Shown: piece by piece, positions 27,655 through 37,219 of the stretch | Layout: every line of letters begins with the position of its first letter | Position numbering within the stretch: the stretch's first letter is position 1 | Origin: Tenuifilum sp040752515 | Lineage (GTDB): Bacteria > Bacteroidota > Bacteroidia > Bacteroidales > Tenuifilaceae | Reading direction: 5' to 3' | Length of the DNA: 64,000 nucleotides | NCBI GenBank assembly: GCA_040752515.1 | Contig: JBFMGQ010000002.1 | Span: 1-64,000 of the forward strand | The notes under the pieces: model-generated | Database searches by the model: none | The model's input: only the letters and a program-made list of their open reading frames with translations | Told to the model about the DNA's origin: nothing | Position numbers and translations under genes: made by a program

Positions 27655-30600
27655 TTACCATCCGGGAATAAAGTTGATGCCCCAATTGGCAGCCCTGAAG
27701 CCACCCAACTGGTAAGGTATTGCATAGTAGGGCTCTAAAATAAGCATTCCAAATAGATTAATTCTAAGGCTTACTCCTGAGCTAACAAAGGGTGTCCTAT
27801 CGTTTACCGATGTTGGCTTCCACTTTAGGGATGGGGGATAATCGTTTGTCCAAGCTATGCCGGCATCGGTAAAGAAAGCTAGTTCCGTAAACAATGTTCC
27901 CGATTTAATTATGGTCAGGCGCTCAGGTCCAGTAAAAGGAATTCGTATTTCAAAGTTAGCAACGGCTATATGGTTCCCGGTTAGCTGGTCAATGTTTACA
28001 TTGCCCGATTGGCCGTAATTAATGAACGAATTGCTATCGTACCCTCTAACATACCATGGGTAGCCAATGTAAAGCGGATATAGGATGTTATCGTTTATGG
28101 ATGAACCGAATCGCCCGTAGTAAAGCGTTCGGAAAGCAAAGCTAAGAGGTTTGCGGAAAATGTATTTACGCATATCGGCTAATGCACCCCAGTAGTTGTA
28201 TTCCCCAAGAGTTCTTGATACTTGGAATCGCATTCTATGCCCACGCATGGGCGAGGCTATTCCAAAATCGGAATTATCGAACACATAGGCAAAACTCGAT
28301 TGCTGCAACCAAAATCCTGGAGGTACTTCGCCCTTTTTCCGCTCCGACCCAAAGTAATACCCATCAATGTAATAGTTTGAATAGATATCGGCTCTGTAGT
28401 AGTAGCGGGCTATAGATCCGCTTAACTCAAATCTTTGGGTTGATGATAAAGGGAAATATGAGAGCAAACCTGTGGCGGTTTCGAACATTCGAATTTGAAT
28501 TAGCTGAAAATCTTCTACAATTACCGGTTCACCGTTAATTACCCGATGAAGGGTATCGTAGCCATATTGCCCAAAGGAGTATGGTATATGCGAGGCTGTA
28601 ACACCCCAGGTTATATATTTTTTTTGCTGGAGGAATGCAACCTGTCCGCCAAAGTCGTATATCTCACCGTTTAGCGATAGGCCGGTGTAAACCATATTTT
28701 TCCCCGTGATATCGCTAAAAAGCATTTCAACACCTCCAGCCATTCCGGTTCCGTATGGCGAAGTACTGATTCCCATACCTATGTTCGATATGTAATCGAG
28801 CTTAAATTTGGGTTTAAACGGAACCATTTTGAATGAATCGACCATATGTATGGGTAAGCCATTGTCCGCCAAATTTTTATCAACTAAACCTTCGGTTGCC
28901 CTATTGGTGGGCGGAAGGATTGAGGCGCTAAAATCAACCTGATAGGGGTTGATTCTGACGGGTTTGAAATCGGTGCTATCGGCAGTGTAAATGGAATACT
29001 TGCTTTTGAAAAAATGGGAGTAAACCACTTCATTGTTTTCCCGGGCAACGCTCATGGCCGGCGCCAAAGGTGTCATGCCCGATATGCCGGTAAGTATTCT
29101 GGTCATCCTATATACTTCGCCGCTCTCAATGTTTAACTTAAAAAGGTTGCGGTATCCATCGCAATTGGAAAGGAAATAAATGCTTTTATTATCGGCCGAG
29201 AACATTGGGTTAACGTTATCAGCTCCTGGCAGAATGTCCAATACGGTTATGGCTTTGGTCTCAATATCGAGCGTTGCAAGGTTATATCCTGTTGTTTTGC
29301 TGATTGATGTTTGCGAGGGTTTATCGGTTGAGAAAACAATAGATTTACCGTCGCTCGACCAAGCAGGATGAATATTACACCAGGGGTCACTTGTTAGGCG
29401 AATAACTTTTTTGGTGGTTAAGTCGTACTGGTATAAATCGTTAATGCCATTTACCAGCCCCGATACCACAATGCTATTGCCATCGGGCGACCAGGCCGGA
29501 TAGTTGAACGAGGGGACTCCGGGAATACTGAATTCCTGGACAAGTTTACCATCAAAAACATCAACAATAATCAATTTGCTTTTGCCTTTGCTAAAACCTA
29601 CAAAGGCAAACATTCGGCTGTCGGGCGACCAGGTGCCAGCCGATTCAATAAAGTTTAGGGCATCAATCTCATTATCATGAACTATACTCGATAGCCTACG
29701 GATAATCTTTCCGCTAATGGCATGAGCCAAATAGAGGTCGATTGAGAATAGGTCCTTCTCGGAGTAAAACGCCACGTATCGGCCATCGGGGCTAACCGAG
29801 GGTGAAATATTGATCTCCCCTGCATTTCGTTCGAAAAGTATTCGGGTTCCGTTAGGGTCTTCAACTGTGTCGGGCAGTGTTCGCTTAAAGTAGTCGTAAT
29901 AAACCGATTTCCAAAGGGTGGAAAACGATTGTTCGTTTAAACCAATGTATCTCATTAGCGCAAAGTTGTAACCCCTCTTTGCGGTTTCCTTGAATATTGG
30001 ATTTATCAAGCTATCGCCAAAGGTTCGTCCCACAAACGACCAAAAAGCATGCCCCCATCGGTAAGGAAAGTATTTGTTGGGGTAGTAGGTCATGTCTTCA
30101 AGGGTGGGAAAATTATCGTTTATAACGGCATCGCGCATCCACATGGCTGTTTGGTAATCGTAGGTGCCTAACGATAGGTATTCGGACATCCCTTCAACCA
30201 TCCAGAGGGGCAGGTTTCGAACTGAGTTGAGCGATGTGGAATCGCCATTGATTAAGGAGTTGTATTGAAAGGCATGAACTAACTCATGCCCCAAAACGTG
30301 ATTGGTCTGTTGCCATGTTTCCGTAATTGGAAATACTACCCTGTTTTTAAGCGCTTCCGTAACACCACCAGTACCAACACCAACAGTACCAGAAATGGCT
30401 GTGGTCTGCTGAAAATCGGCATGATCGTTATATAACAGTATGGGGTTCTTGGTTTTTATGGAATCCCTAAAAATTTGATAGTGTCTATCGTACCACTTTT
30501 CAGCTGAAAGCGAAATGACATTGAGCAAGCTATCGTTTTTTAGGTAGTGATATATCTCGAAATTTGGGGTTTGGTAAACATTGAATTTTATGTTTTTGTA

Positions 30601-30693
30601 TATGGGTTTGTTTTTTCCAAAGTATTGGCCAAACAATGCCTGACTGCTAAAAGCAAGCGCCAAAAGAATTAGCCCTGAACAATATCGCTTCAT
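27655..30693 (-). CDS. Fusion: peptidase MA-like metallohydrolase, TolB/WD40 beta-propeller, outer-membrane beta-barrel
   Basis: A 1012-residue exported protein with a signal peptide (about 1-22). Residues 30-290 look like a gluzincin of the peptidase MA type: HELVH at 136-140 with a downstream WMVEGMSEYLS supplying the third zinc ligand. Residues 300-560 carry repeated TolB/PD40 blades (SPDGRYVAF, SPDGNSIVVSG, SSDGKSIVFS, SADNKSIYFLS). The last 350 residues are rich in amphipathic strands and end in ...FIPGW, typical of a BamA/surface-antigen-like barrel with a terminal aromatic. It is probably an outer-membrane protein with a periplasmic or surface propeller. Function unknown. The start at 30693 gives a cleaner signal than 30702. 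Confidence 0.82.
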   Translation of the reverse strand: MKRYCSGLILLALAFSSQALFGQYFGKNKPIYKNIKFNVYQTPNFEIYHYLKNDSLLNVISLSAEKWYDRHYQIFRDSIKTKNPILLYNDHADFQQTTAISGTVGVGTGGVTEALKNRVVFPITETWQQTNHVLGHELVHAFQYNSLINGDSTSLNSVRNLPLWMVEGMSEYLSLGTYDYQTAMWMRDAVINDNFPTLEDMTYYPNKYFPYRWGHAFWSFVGRTFGDSLINPIFKETAKRGYNFALMRYIGLNEQSFSTLWKSVYYDYFKRTLPDTVEDPNGTRILFERNAGEINISPSVSPDGRYVAFYSEKDLFSIDLYLAHAISGKIIRRLSSIVHDNEIDALNFIESAGTWSPDSRMFAFVGFSKGKSKLIIVDVFDGKLVQEFSIPGVPSFNYPAWSPDGNSIVVSGLVNGINDLYQYDLTTKKVIRLTSDPWCNIHPAWSSDGKSIVFSTDKPSQTSISKTTGYNLATLDIETKAITVLDILPGADNVNPMFSADNKSIYFLSNCDGYRNLFKLNIESGEVYRMTRILTGISGMTPLAPAMSVARENNEVVYSHFFKSKYSIYTADSTDFKPVRINPYQVDFSASILPPTNRATEGLVDKNLADNGLPIHMVDSFKMVPFKPKFKLDYISNIGMGISTSPYGTGMAGGVEMLFSDITGKNMVYTGLSLNGEIYDFGGQVAFLQQKKYITWGVTASHIPYSFGQYGYDTLHRVINGEPVIVEDFQLIQIRMFETATGLLSYFPLSSTQRFELSGSIARYYYRADIYSNYYIDGYYFGSERKKGEVPPGFWLQQSSFAYVFDNSDFGIASPMRGHRMRFQVSRTLGEYNYWGALADMRKYIFRKPLSFAFRTLYYGRFGSSINDNILYPLYIGYPWYVRGYDSNSFINYGQSGNVNIDQLTGNHIAVANFEIRIPFTGPERLTIIKSGTLFTELAFFTDAGIAWTNDYPPSLKWKPTSVNDRTPFVSSGVSLRINLFGMLILEPYYAIPYQLGGFRAANWGINFIPGW

Positions 30694-30840
30694 AATGTTC
30701 ATTGAATTTTATGTGTGATTAACCCTGCAAGGTAAATTTTTTTACAACAAAAATCGCACCTACAACCTTAATTTAACCAAAACTTTTTGGAAAAGTTTGC
30801 CGTTTTAACGTAAATTTATGGAAACCAAAACCAGCTAACC

Positions 30841-31095
30841 ATGGAAAACAATCACACAATTTTAGGGATCAAAATTACCGATAGAGTTAAGGAAGCCGGA
30901 GAGGTTCAAAGGGTATTAACCCGTTACGGCTGCTCAATTAAAACCCGATTAGGGTTACATGAGGTTTCCGATGACTACTGCAGCTCATCGGGTTTGATAT
31001 TACTTGAACTCACTGGGCCCATTGATGATCAGGTAAAACTTCACGATGAACTGGTAAAAATTCCAGGGGTAATTACCCGTAAGATGGAATTTTAG
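30841..31095 (+). CDS. Small ACT-like regulator resembling the TM1266 iron-hydrogenase regulator family
   Basis: An 84-residue single-domain protein. The pattern (ILGIKITDR, a VLTRYGCSIKTRLGLHEV middle, LILLELTGP and a KIPGVITRKMEF end) matches the NikR C-terminal/ACT-like fold of the TM1266 family, often named iron-only hydrogenase system regulator. No hydrogenase or maturase gene is in the window, so that role is not supported by context. It stands alone, with a terminator behind it. Confidence 0.7.
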   Translation: MENNHTILGIKITDRVKEAGEVQRVLTRYGCSIKTRLGLHEVSDDYCSSSGLILLELTGPIDDQVKLHDELVKIPGVITRKMEF

Positions 31096-31127
31096 GGTAA
31101 ATAGATAATCACCCATCCTTTTACTAT

Positions 31128-31160
31128 AAAGTTCGGTCGACAAAATGACCGAACTTTTTT
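31128..31160 (+). terminator. Terminator after the TM1266-like gene
   Basis: AAAGTTCGGTC (31128-31138) pairs perfectly with GACCGAACTTT (31147-31157) over an 8-base loop, followed by T residues. Confidence 0.88.
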
Positions 31161-31266
31161 ATCTCCCCGTCTGCGTGAACATCGTTATCAGCTATTGATT
31201 GACGTTAAGTTTTGTAAAATACCCTTTAACAAGACTCCTAAAACTGATCAATGTTTAATAAAATTG

Positions 31267-31274
31267 TATCTTTG
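31267..31274 (+). promoter_or_regulatory. -7 element upstream of surE
   Basis: TATCTTTG fits TAnnTTTG and lies 24 bases before the surE ATG. It probably drives the run surE to lpxB and beyond. Confidence 0.5.
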
Positions 31275-31298
31275 TCAATTAACATAAATTTTTAAGTA

Positions 31299-32126
31299 AT
31301 GGTTGAGGGAAACGGGGAGTTAAAACGACCAGTAATTCTTGTTACAAACGACGATGGTTTTAGAGCAGCTGGAATTGAGGCATTAATAGAAATGGTAAAG
31401 CCCTTTGGGAGTGTTGTAGTGGTAGCACCGGAGGAAGGTCATTCCGGAATGTCGCATGCCATTACTATCAAAATCCCTTTGAGGTTGAAAAAACATAAAC
31501 GTGCCGATGATGTGGAGTTTTACTCTGTCAATGGTACCCCTGTCGATTGTGTAAAGCTTGCCATGAACCAACTGTTTACCAATCGTTTACCCGATTTGGT
31601 GGTATCGGGTATCAATCATGGTTCAAATTCATCGATTAGTATTATTTACAGTGGTACTATGGCTGCCGCCATTGAAGGTTGCTTATATGGAGTGCCATCA
31701 ATTGGTTTTTCCATTCTTGATTACGACGAAAAGCCCGATTTTTCTGCCTCCATTGAGTATGGCAGGGTGATTGTTCGAAAAGTACTCGAAAATGGTTTAA
31801 CACAAGGTTCTTGCCTAAATGTCAATATTCCTGTTTTACCGCTTAAATCCGTAAAGGGTATTAAGGTAACCCGCCAGAATAAAGGTACTTGGCGCGAGGA
31901 GTTTGAGAAGCGAACCGATCCGCGGGGCGTTGATTACTACTGGTTAACTGGATATTTCCTAAATGAGGAGCCCAATGCCGCTGACACCGATGAATACTGG
32001 CTTAATGAGGGTTATATCACGGTTGTGCCAGTACATGTTGATTTGACCGACTACAAAGAACTTGAACGTATTAAATCGTGGAACTTTGATCAAATAGCAG
32101 TTTCGCATGCAGAAAAAAATAAATAA
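31299..32126 (+). CDS. surE: 5'/3'-nucleotidase SurE
   Basis: Dephosphorylates nucleoside 5'- and 3'-monophosphates; survival protein E. The 275-residue protein has the metal-binding LVTNDDGFRAAGI motif (Asp18, Asp19), APEEGHSGMSHAIT, YSVNGTPVDCVKLA and VSGINHGSNSS, all SurE hallmarks. The C-terminus (KGTWREEFEKRTDPRGVDYYWLTG and onward) is also typical. Its last 20 bases overlap the next gene, indicating coupling. It heads a likely operon with the small membrane protein, lpxB, the SpoIID-like gene and the gld genes. Confidence 0.95.
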   Translation: MVEGNGELKRPVILVTNDDGFRAAGIEALIEMVKPFGSVVVVAPEEGHSGMSHAITIKIPLRLKKHKRADDVEFYSVNGTPVDCVKLAMNQLFTNRLPDLVVSGINHGSNSSISIIYSGTMAAAIEGCLYGVPSIGFSILDYDEKPDFSASIEYGRVIVRKVLENGLTQGSCLNVNIPVLPLKSVKGIKVTRQNKGTWREEFEKRTDPRGVDYYWLTGYFLNEEPNAADTDEYWLNEGYITVVPVHVDLTDYKELERIKSWNFDQIAVSHAEKNK

Positions 32127-32397
32127 GCAGTGGCATGGATACCTGTTAGGAGCACTGCTGCCGGCTATTTCCTTGGTTATTATGTACTTTGCGTTAGCTA
32201 GCGATTTCCGATTTATTGACTTTATAAGGTATCTAAACCTAAGGGGCGATCTGTCAAGGGCATTGTCTCTTTCGGTACTACCTAACCTTGGTCTGTTTTT
32301 TGTGTTTATTTGGACTGATAGGCTTAAAGCCGCACAAGGGGTTTTAGGCAGTACCATAATACTTGCTTTAGTTATAGTTTTCATGCGATTTATGTAG
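32107..32397 (+). CDS. Small membrane protein of unknown function
   Basis: A 96-residue protein with three predicted membrane helices (about 11-31, 56-70, 78-95). No recognised family. It overlaps surE by 20 bases and ends 7 bases before lpxB, and the hydrophobic reading frame is open through the whole gap, which argues for a real gene. A role near lipid A assembly is possible from position alone. Confidence 0.7.
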   Translation: MQKKINKQWHGYLLGALLPAISLVIMYFALASDFRFIDFIRYLNLRGDLSRALSLSVLPNLGLFFVFIWTDRLKAAQGVLGSTIILALVIVFMRFM

Positions 32398-32404
32398 TTT
32401 TACG

Positions 32405-33529
32405 ATGAAGTATTTTATTGTTGCAGGCGAGGCATCGGGCGATTTGCACGCATCAAACTTGATGAAGGGCATCAAAAAAAACGATCCGGATGCCCAATTC
32501 CTTTACTTTGGCGGCGATTTAATGGCTGAGCAGGGCGGGACACTTATTAAGCACTACCGCGATATGGCTTTTATGGGGTTCCTAGAGGTTTTACTTAACC
32601 TGCGAACCATTAAAGCAAACATGGAGCTTTGTAAACAAAGCATCGCTAAGTATAAGCCCGATATCGTAATTCTGGTCGACTATCCTGGTTTTAACCTTCG
32701 GATTGCCAAATTTGCAAAGCAATCGGGGTTTAAAGTATTTTACTACATTGCACCAAAGGTTTGGGCCTGGAAGGAGTCGCGTGTGGAAAAGCTAAAGCGC
32801 TTTGTCGATAAACTTTTTGTTATCTTCCCTTTTGAAATCGAGTACTTTAAGGGTAAAGGGATTGAACCAGTTTACGAGGGCAATCCTTCAATAGATGCCA
32901 TAGTAAGTAAACTTCCTCATCCAATTCCTTTAAGGGAGTTTTGTGAGAAAAATGGTTTACCGCAAAAACCAGTAATAGCTCTAGTTGCAGGTAGCCGTAA
33001 GCAGGAAATTCACTATAATCTGCCGGTGATGTTAAAGGTAACCGAAAGGTTTCCCGAATATCAGTTTGTAATTGCCGGTGCACCTTCGTTGGAATATAGT
33101 ATTTATGAGCCATACATCAAGGGAACAGAGGTAAGGGTGGTCTTTGGCCAAACCTATGAATTACTATCTTGCTCAACCCTTGCCTTTGTAACATCAGGCA
33201 CAGCAACGCTGGAGGCTGCTCTCTTAAATGTTCCGCAGGTGGTTTGTTACCGTGGCAATTTCTTCTCGATGCTAATTGCATGGATGGTTATTAAGGTTAA
33301 ATACATTTCGCTGGTGAACCTAAATATGGGATTTGAAGTGGTTCGGGAGTTAAAACAGTACGATTTAACGCCTGAAATTCTATATAACGAAGCATTAAAA
33401 TTATTACCCGGTAAACCTGAAAGGGAACGTCAGCTCGAACAATATGCTCAGCTCAGGGCAAAACTTGGTGAAAGGGGAGCATCGGAACGAGTTGGAAAAA
33501 GAATGGTAGAATTACTAAAATCAACCTAA
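32405..33529 (+). CDS. lpxB: Lipid-A-disaccharide synthase
   Basis: Joins lipid X and UDP-2,3-diacylglucosamine to form the lipid A disaccharide at the inner membrane. The 374-residue GT-B enzyme shows AGEASGDLHASNLM, MGFLEVL, VDYPGFNLR, YYIAPKVWAWKESRV, ALVAGSRKQEI and SGTATLEAAL, all characteristic of LpxB. Normal length. It shows the organism is Gram-negative with lipid A. It lies 7 bp after the small membrane protein and 10 bp before the SpoIID-like gene. Confidence 0.96.
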   Translation: MKYFIVAGEASGDLHASNLMKGIKKNDPDAQFLYFGGDLMAEQGGTLIKHYRDMAFMGFLEVLLNLRTIKANMELCKQSIAKYKPDIVILVDYPGFNLRIAKFAKQSGFKVFYYIAPKVWAWKESRVEKLKRFVDKLFVIFPFEIEYFKGKGIEPVYEGNPSIDAIVSKLPHPIPLREFCEKNGLPQKPVIALVAGSRKQEIHYNLPVMLKVTERFPEYQFVIAGAPSLEYSIYEPYIKGTEVRVVFGQTYELLSCSTLAFVTSGTATLEAALLNVPQVVCYRGNFFSMLIAWMVIKVKYISLVNLNMGFEVVRELKQYDLTPEILYNEALKLLPGKPERERQLEQYAQLRAKLGERGASERVGKRMVELLKST

Positions 33530-33539
33530 ATACTTGCTT

Positions 33540-34724
33540 ATGAGAGCAATTCTTTTTTCATTTTTGCTTTTCCTATCGATAGCATCGGTTGCACAAAAGT
33601 TAAGCATTAGCATTTTTAACGATACAAACCTTAACACTATACTGGTAACACCCACAAAGGGTAACTACAGCATGGTGCTTGGCGATAGTATGATTACCGT
33701 AAAACCCTTACAAATCCTTTACATTAGCCGTCAAGGCGATTCAGTTCTTGTTCGTGATGAGAACCGCAGCTATGGCTCATTCAAAAGGGTAACATTAGTA
33801 GGCCAATCCGGTGAAGATGTTTTTCGGTTGAAGCCTATAATCCCTGCAAAGCCTGCACGTTTATACGACGATAACATTACATTCTACGTTGAATTTAATC
33901 GGATCATGGCCATTAATGTTATCGACCGTGAAAAATATATTGCTGCGGTTGTTCTTGCCGAGACCGGCCCCGACAAGGAACCTGAACTCTACAAGGCGCA
34001 GGCATTGCTTGCCCGAACCTTTACAGTAAGCCATGCCAATAAACACCAGTCGGAAGGGTTTAACCTTTGCGACCAGGAGCATTGTCAGGCCTACAAGGGA
34101 AGACCTGAGGCATTCCAGGATGTTTACGACGCTGTTCTTGATGTAAAAGATCTTATTGTGGTCGATTCGACATCAAGGCCAATTAGCGCAGCATTCCATG
34201 CTAACTGTGGTGGCCAAACCGCAAACTCTGAGGATGTTTGGATAGAAGCTTTACCATACCTAAGAAGTGTAAGCGACAGGTTTTGCACATCGGCTCCTAA
34301 TGCCCGTTGGGAAAGAACAATCCCAATTACCGAATGGAAAAAATTTCTCGCACAGCAAGGTGTTGATACCGCTCAATTATCCCGTGAAAATATCAATTTC
34401 TATCCAAAGGAAAGGCCTAAATACTATACGGTATTAGGGGTTAATATTCCCACAACAACGGTTCGGAAACATTTTAAGTTAAGGTCTGCATGGTTTTCGG
34501 TATCGGCAGGAAAAAATGAGGTGCGTGTTTCAGGTAGAGGTTATGGTCATGGGGTAGGAATGTGCCAGGATGGTGCAATGGCCATGGCTCAAAGGGGTTG
34601 GACTTACGATAAAATAATTCAGTATTACTTTAAGGATGTTAATATTATTGATTTATCGAAAGTTAAGCTTGAACCTGTTAAACCCGATTCGGCTGAGGTT
34701 AAACCTTTCGATGTGCTTCAGTAA
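33540..34724 (+). CDS. SpoIID/LytB domain-containing exported protein
   Basis: A 394-residue protein with a signal peptide (about 1-18) and a SpoIID/LytB domain covering most of the rest. Family features are YIAAVVLAETGPDKEPELYKAQALLARTF, HANCGGQTANSEDVW and a C-terminal GRGYGHGVGMCQDGAMAMAQRG. SpoIID is a lytic transglycosylase acting on denuded peptidoglycan during sporulation; non-sporulating Bacteroidota carry homologues with presumed cell-wall roles. ATG at 33540. Located between lpxB and gldF in a likely operon. Confidence 0.88.
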   Translation: MRAILFSFLLFLSIASVAQKLSISIFNDTNLNTILVTPTKGNYSMVLGDSMITVKPLQILYISRQGDSVLVRDENRSYGSFKRVTLVGQSGEDVFRLKPIIPAKPARLYDDNITFYVEFNRIMAINVIDREKYIAAVVLAETGPDKEPELYKAQALLARTFTVSHANKHQSEGFNLCDQEHCQAYKGRPEAFQDVYDAVLDVKDLIVVDSTSRPISAAFHANCGGQTANSEDVWIEALPYLRSVSDRFCTSAPNARWERTIPITEWKKFLAQQGVDTAQLSRENINFYPKERPKYYTVLGVNIPTTTVRKHFKLRSAWFSVSAGKNEVRVSGRGYGHGVGMCQDGAMAMAQRGWTYDKIIQYYFKDVNIIDLSKVKLEPVKPDSAEVKPFDVLQ

Positions 34725-34749
34725 ATTTGCCCATAAAACGTAAGCACCT

Positions 34750-35481
34750 ATGAAATCGATTTTTATTAGGGAGTTGCAAAACTTTTTCTCTTCGTTAACC
34801 GGATATGTAATTGCAATTCTTTTTCTTGTTCTCACAGGATTGTTTCTTTGGGTTTTACCCGGTAACACCAACATACTCGATTCGGGGTATGCCACATTAG
34901 ATTCGTTATTTTACATTGCCCCCTGGCTTTTCCTTTTTCTTGTTCCTGCTGCCACCATGCGAATGTTTGCCGATGAGAAAAAATCGGGAACCATTGAGCT
35001 AATTCTTACACGCCCTATTTCCGATACTGCAATGGTGCTTGGCAAGTTTTTTGCCTCGGTGGTGCTTGTAGCCATTGTGATCATTCCGGCTTTTATTTTT
35101 GTTTACAGCGTGTCGAGCTTAGCTAATCCTACAGGAAATTTGGATTGGGCAGCAACATGGGGTTCGTTTATCGGTTTATTTTTCCTTGCATCGGCTTATG
35201 CAGCCCTTGGGCTATTTGCATCGAGCTTAACCGATAATATTATAGTTGCTTTCCTTTCGGCTGTGGCATTATGTTTCTTTTTCTATGATGGCCTTGCCTG
35301 GGTGGCCGAACTTCAATCGTTGGAGTGGGCACGATCGGCATTGCTATTCCTTAGTATAAGTGAACACTACGATTCGGTGAGCCGTGGTGTTATCGACTCG
35401 CGCGATGTGGCATACTTCTTATCAATATCATTAGTTTTTCTGGGCCTTACCCGTTTAAAACTTCAATCGCGTAAATGGTGA
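34750..35481 (+). CDS. gldF: ABC-2 type permease GldF
   Basis: A 243-residue inner-membrane permease with six predicted helices. Opening with an N-terminal ELQNFFSSLTGYVIAILFLVL-like segment and followed by FADEKKSGTIELILTRPISD, it matches GldF, the permease of the Bacteroidota gliding-associated ABC transporter. GldG follows 19 bp downstream. The ATPase GldA is not in this window. Many non-gliding members keep this transporter, so gliding cannot be inferred. Confidence 0.9.
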   Translation: MKSIFIRELQNFFSSLTGYVIAILFLVLTGLFLWVLPGNTNILDSGYATLDSLFYIAPWLFLFLVPAATMRMFADEKKSGTIELILTRPISDTAMVLGKFFASVVLVAIVIIPAFIFVYSVSSLANPTGNLDWAATWGSFIGLFFLASAYAALGLFASSLTDNIIVAFLSAVALCFFFYDGLAWVAELQSLEWARSALLFLSISEHYDSVSRGVIDSRDVAYFLSISLVFLGLTRLKLQSRKW

Positions 35482-35500
35482 AACCCCAAAAATATTGGCT

Positions 35501-37219
35501 ATGAGTGTTAGTAGAAAGATAAAAATCAACCATATAAAGTCATTTGCCGCCTTGGTCATTATAGTTTTGTTGGCAAATATTGTCTCGTCGATCTTTTACT
35601 TTCGCCTCGACCTTACCGAAGATAAAAGGTATACTATCCAACCTGCAACCCGAGAGGTTCTCAAGGGTTTAGACGATATTGTCGTAATCAGATCATATCT
35701 TGACGGGGAGTTACCGGTTGCTTTTGTTCGAATGAAAAAAGCTCTTGCCGAAACCTTTAATGAATTCAAGGTGATAGCCGGAAAGAAAATCCGGTATGAG
35801 TTCGTTAATCCATACACTGTAACGAGTTCAAAAAAGCAGGAGCAGTTTTTCCGCCAGCTGGCCGATAAAGGACTTATTCCAACCAATGTTCATGTTAAGG
35901 ACAAGGAAGGTGCAATGATCCAACGTATCATCTTTCCTGGATGTATAATTACATATAAGGGAAAGGAACTGGCAGTCAATCTTTTAAGGAATAACCCAAA
36001 TTTATCGGGCGAAGAGAATATTAACCTATCCATACAAAATTTTGAGTATGCCTTGATTGATGCCATTGACCGTGTTACAACCGAAACCCGACAGCGCATT
36101 GCATTCATTCAAGGACATGGCGAGCTCGATGAGTTTGAAACAGGCGATATTGAGCGTGAGCTATCGCAATACTACGATGTTAGTAGAGTGATAATTAATG
36201 GCGATCCCGATGCCTTAAGACCTTACAAAACTATAATAGTAGCCGGGCCTAGCCGGCCCATGCCCGAAGCCGACAAGCTAATAATCGACCAGTTCATTAT
36301 GCAGGGTGGGCGAGTGCTTTGGTTTGTTGACCCCGTTAGCGTTAGTATCGATAGTTTATCAACCGGTGCATCAACGTTGGCGTATATGAATCAGCATAAT
36401 CTCGATGATATGCTTTTTCGGTATGGTGTCCGACTGAATCCGCTATTGGTTCAGGACATACAGTGTGCTGTAATTCCAGTTAATGCTGCACTGGTTGGAC
36501 AGGAGCCCCGTTTTGTTCCCGCGCCTTGGCTTTACTATCCATTGCTTATTCCACCTGCCGACAACCCTGTTACCAAAGGTTTAAACCTTATTCAAGCCAA
36601 GTTCATAAGCCCAATCGATACGGTTGGTATGCATGCCGAAGTCAAAAAGCGAATCCTTTTAACCACATCAAAGGAAAGTAAACTGGTTAAGGTGCCTGCA
36701 TTAATCAATTTAAATCAGGTAAGTAAAGGATTAACCCGCTACGAGTTTCAAAACCCGTCGCTTCCTGTTGCCGTTGAGTTGCAAGGATTTTTCAAGTCAA
36801 ACTTTCGGAATCGACCTATACATGCAATCCTGCCAAATTATACAATCAATTTTATCGACAAGAGTAAGCTCACAAAGATGATTGTAGTTGCCGATGCCGA
36901 TATTATCCGTAACGATATACAGCGTCGCCCCAATGGTGCCTACGTTATCCCACTGGGATACGATAGGTTTACCCAGCAAACCTATGGAAATAAGGAGTTA
37001 GTGGTGAACATGGTGAAATACCTTTGCGATGATAATGGACTTCTTGATTTACGTTCCAGGGATTTAAAACTCCGTTTGCTGGACCGGAAAAGGACAGTAA
37101 GTGAACGATTATACTGGCAGTTGGTTAATATGGTTTTGCCATCGCTCATACTGGTGATTGCCGGAATTATTTGGAGTTTGGTTCGTAGAAAGAAATACAC
37201 TTTTACCGATGTCAACTAA
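35501..37219 (+). CDS. gldG: Gliding-associated ABC transporter substrate-binding protein GldG
   Basis: A 572-residue membrane-anchored protein: an N-terminal helix (about 14-34), a large extracytoplasmic ABC-type uncharacterised domain (FYFRLDLTEDKRYTIQPATREVLKGL start) and a C-terminal helix near 548-566 followed by a basic RRKK tail. This layout and start match GldG, partner of GldF. ATG at 35501 is preferred over a TTG two codons earlier. The next gene starts inside its last 11 bases. Confidence 0.9.
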   Translation: MSVSRKIKINHIKSFAALVIIVLLANIVSSIFYFRLDLTEDKRYTIQPATREVLKGLDDIVVIRSYLDGELPVAFVRMKKALAETFNEFKVIAGKKIRYEFVNPYTVTSSKKQEQFFRQLADKGLIPTNVHVKDKEGAMIQRIIFPGCIITYKGKELAVNLLRNNPNLSGEENINLSIQNFEYALIDAIDRVTTETRQRIAFIQGHGELDEFETGDIERELSQYYDVSRVIINGDPDALRPYKTIIVAGPSRPMPEADKLIIDQFIMQGGRVLWFVDPVSVSIDSLSTGASTLAYMNQHNLDDMLFRYGVRLNPLLVQDIQCAVIPVNAALVGQEPRFVPAPWLYYPLLIPPADNPVTKGLNLIQAKFISPIDTVGMHAEVKKRILLTTSKESKLVKVPALINLNQVSKGLTRYEFQNPSLPVAVELQGFFKSNFRNRPIHAILPNYTINFIDKSKLTKMIVVADADIIRNDIQRRPNGAYVIPLGYDRFTQQTYGNKELVVNMVKYLCDDNGLLDLRSRDLKLRLLDRKRTVSERLYWQLVNMVLPSLILVIAGIIWSLVRRKKYTFTDVN

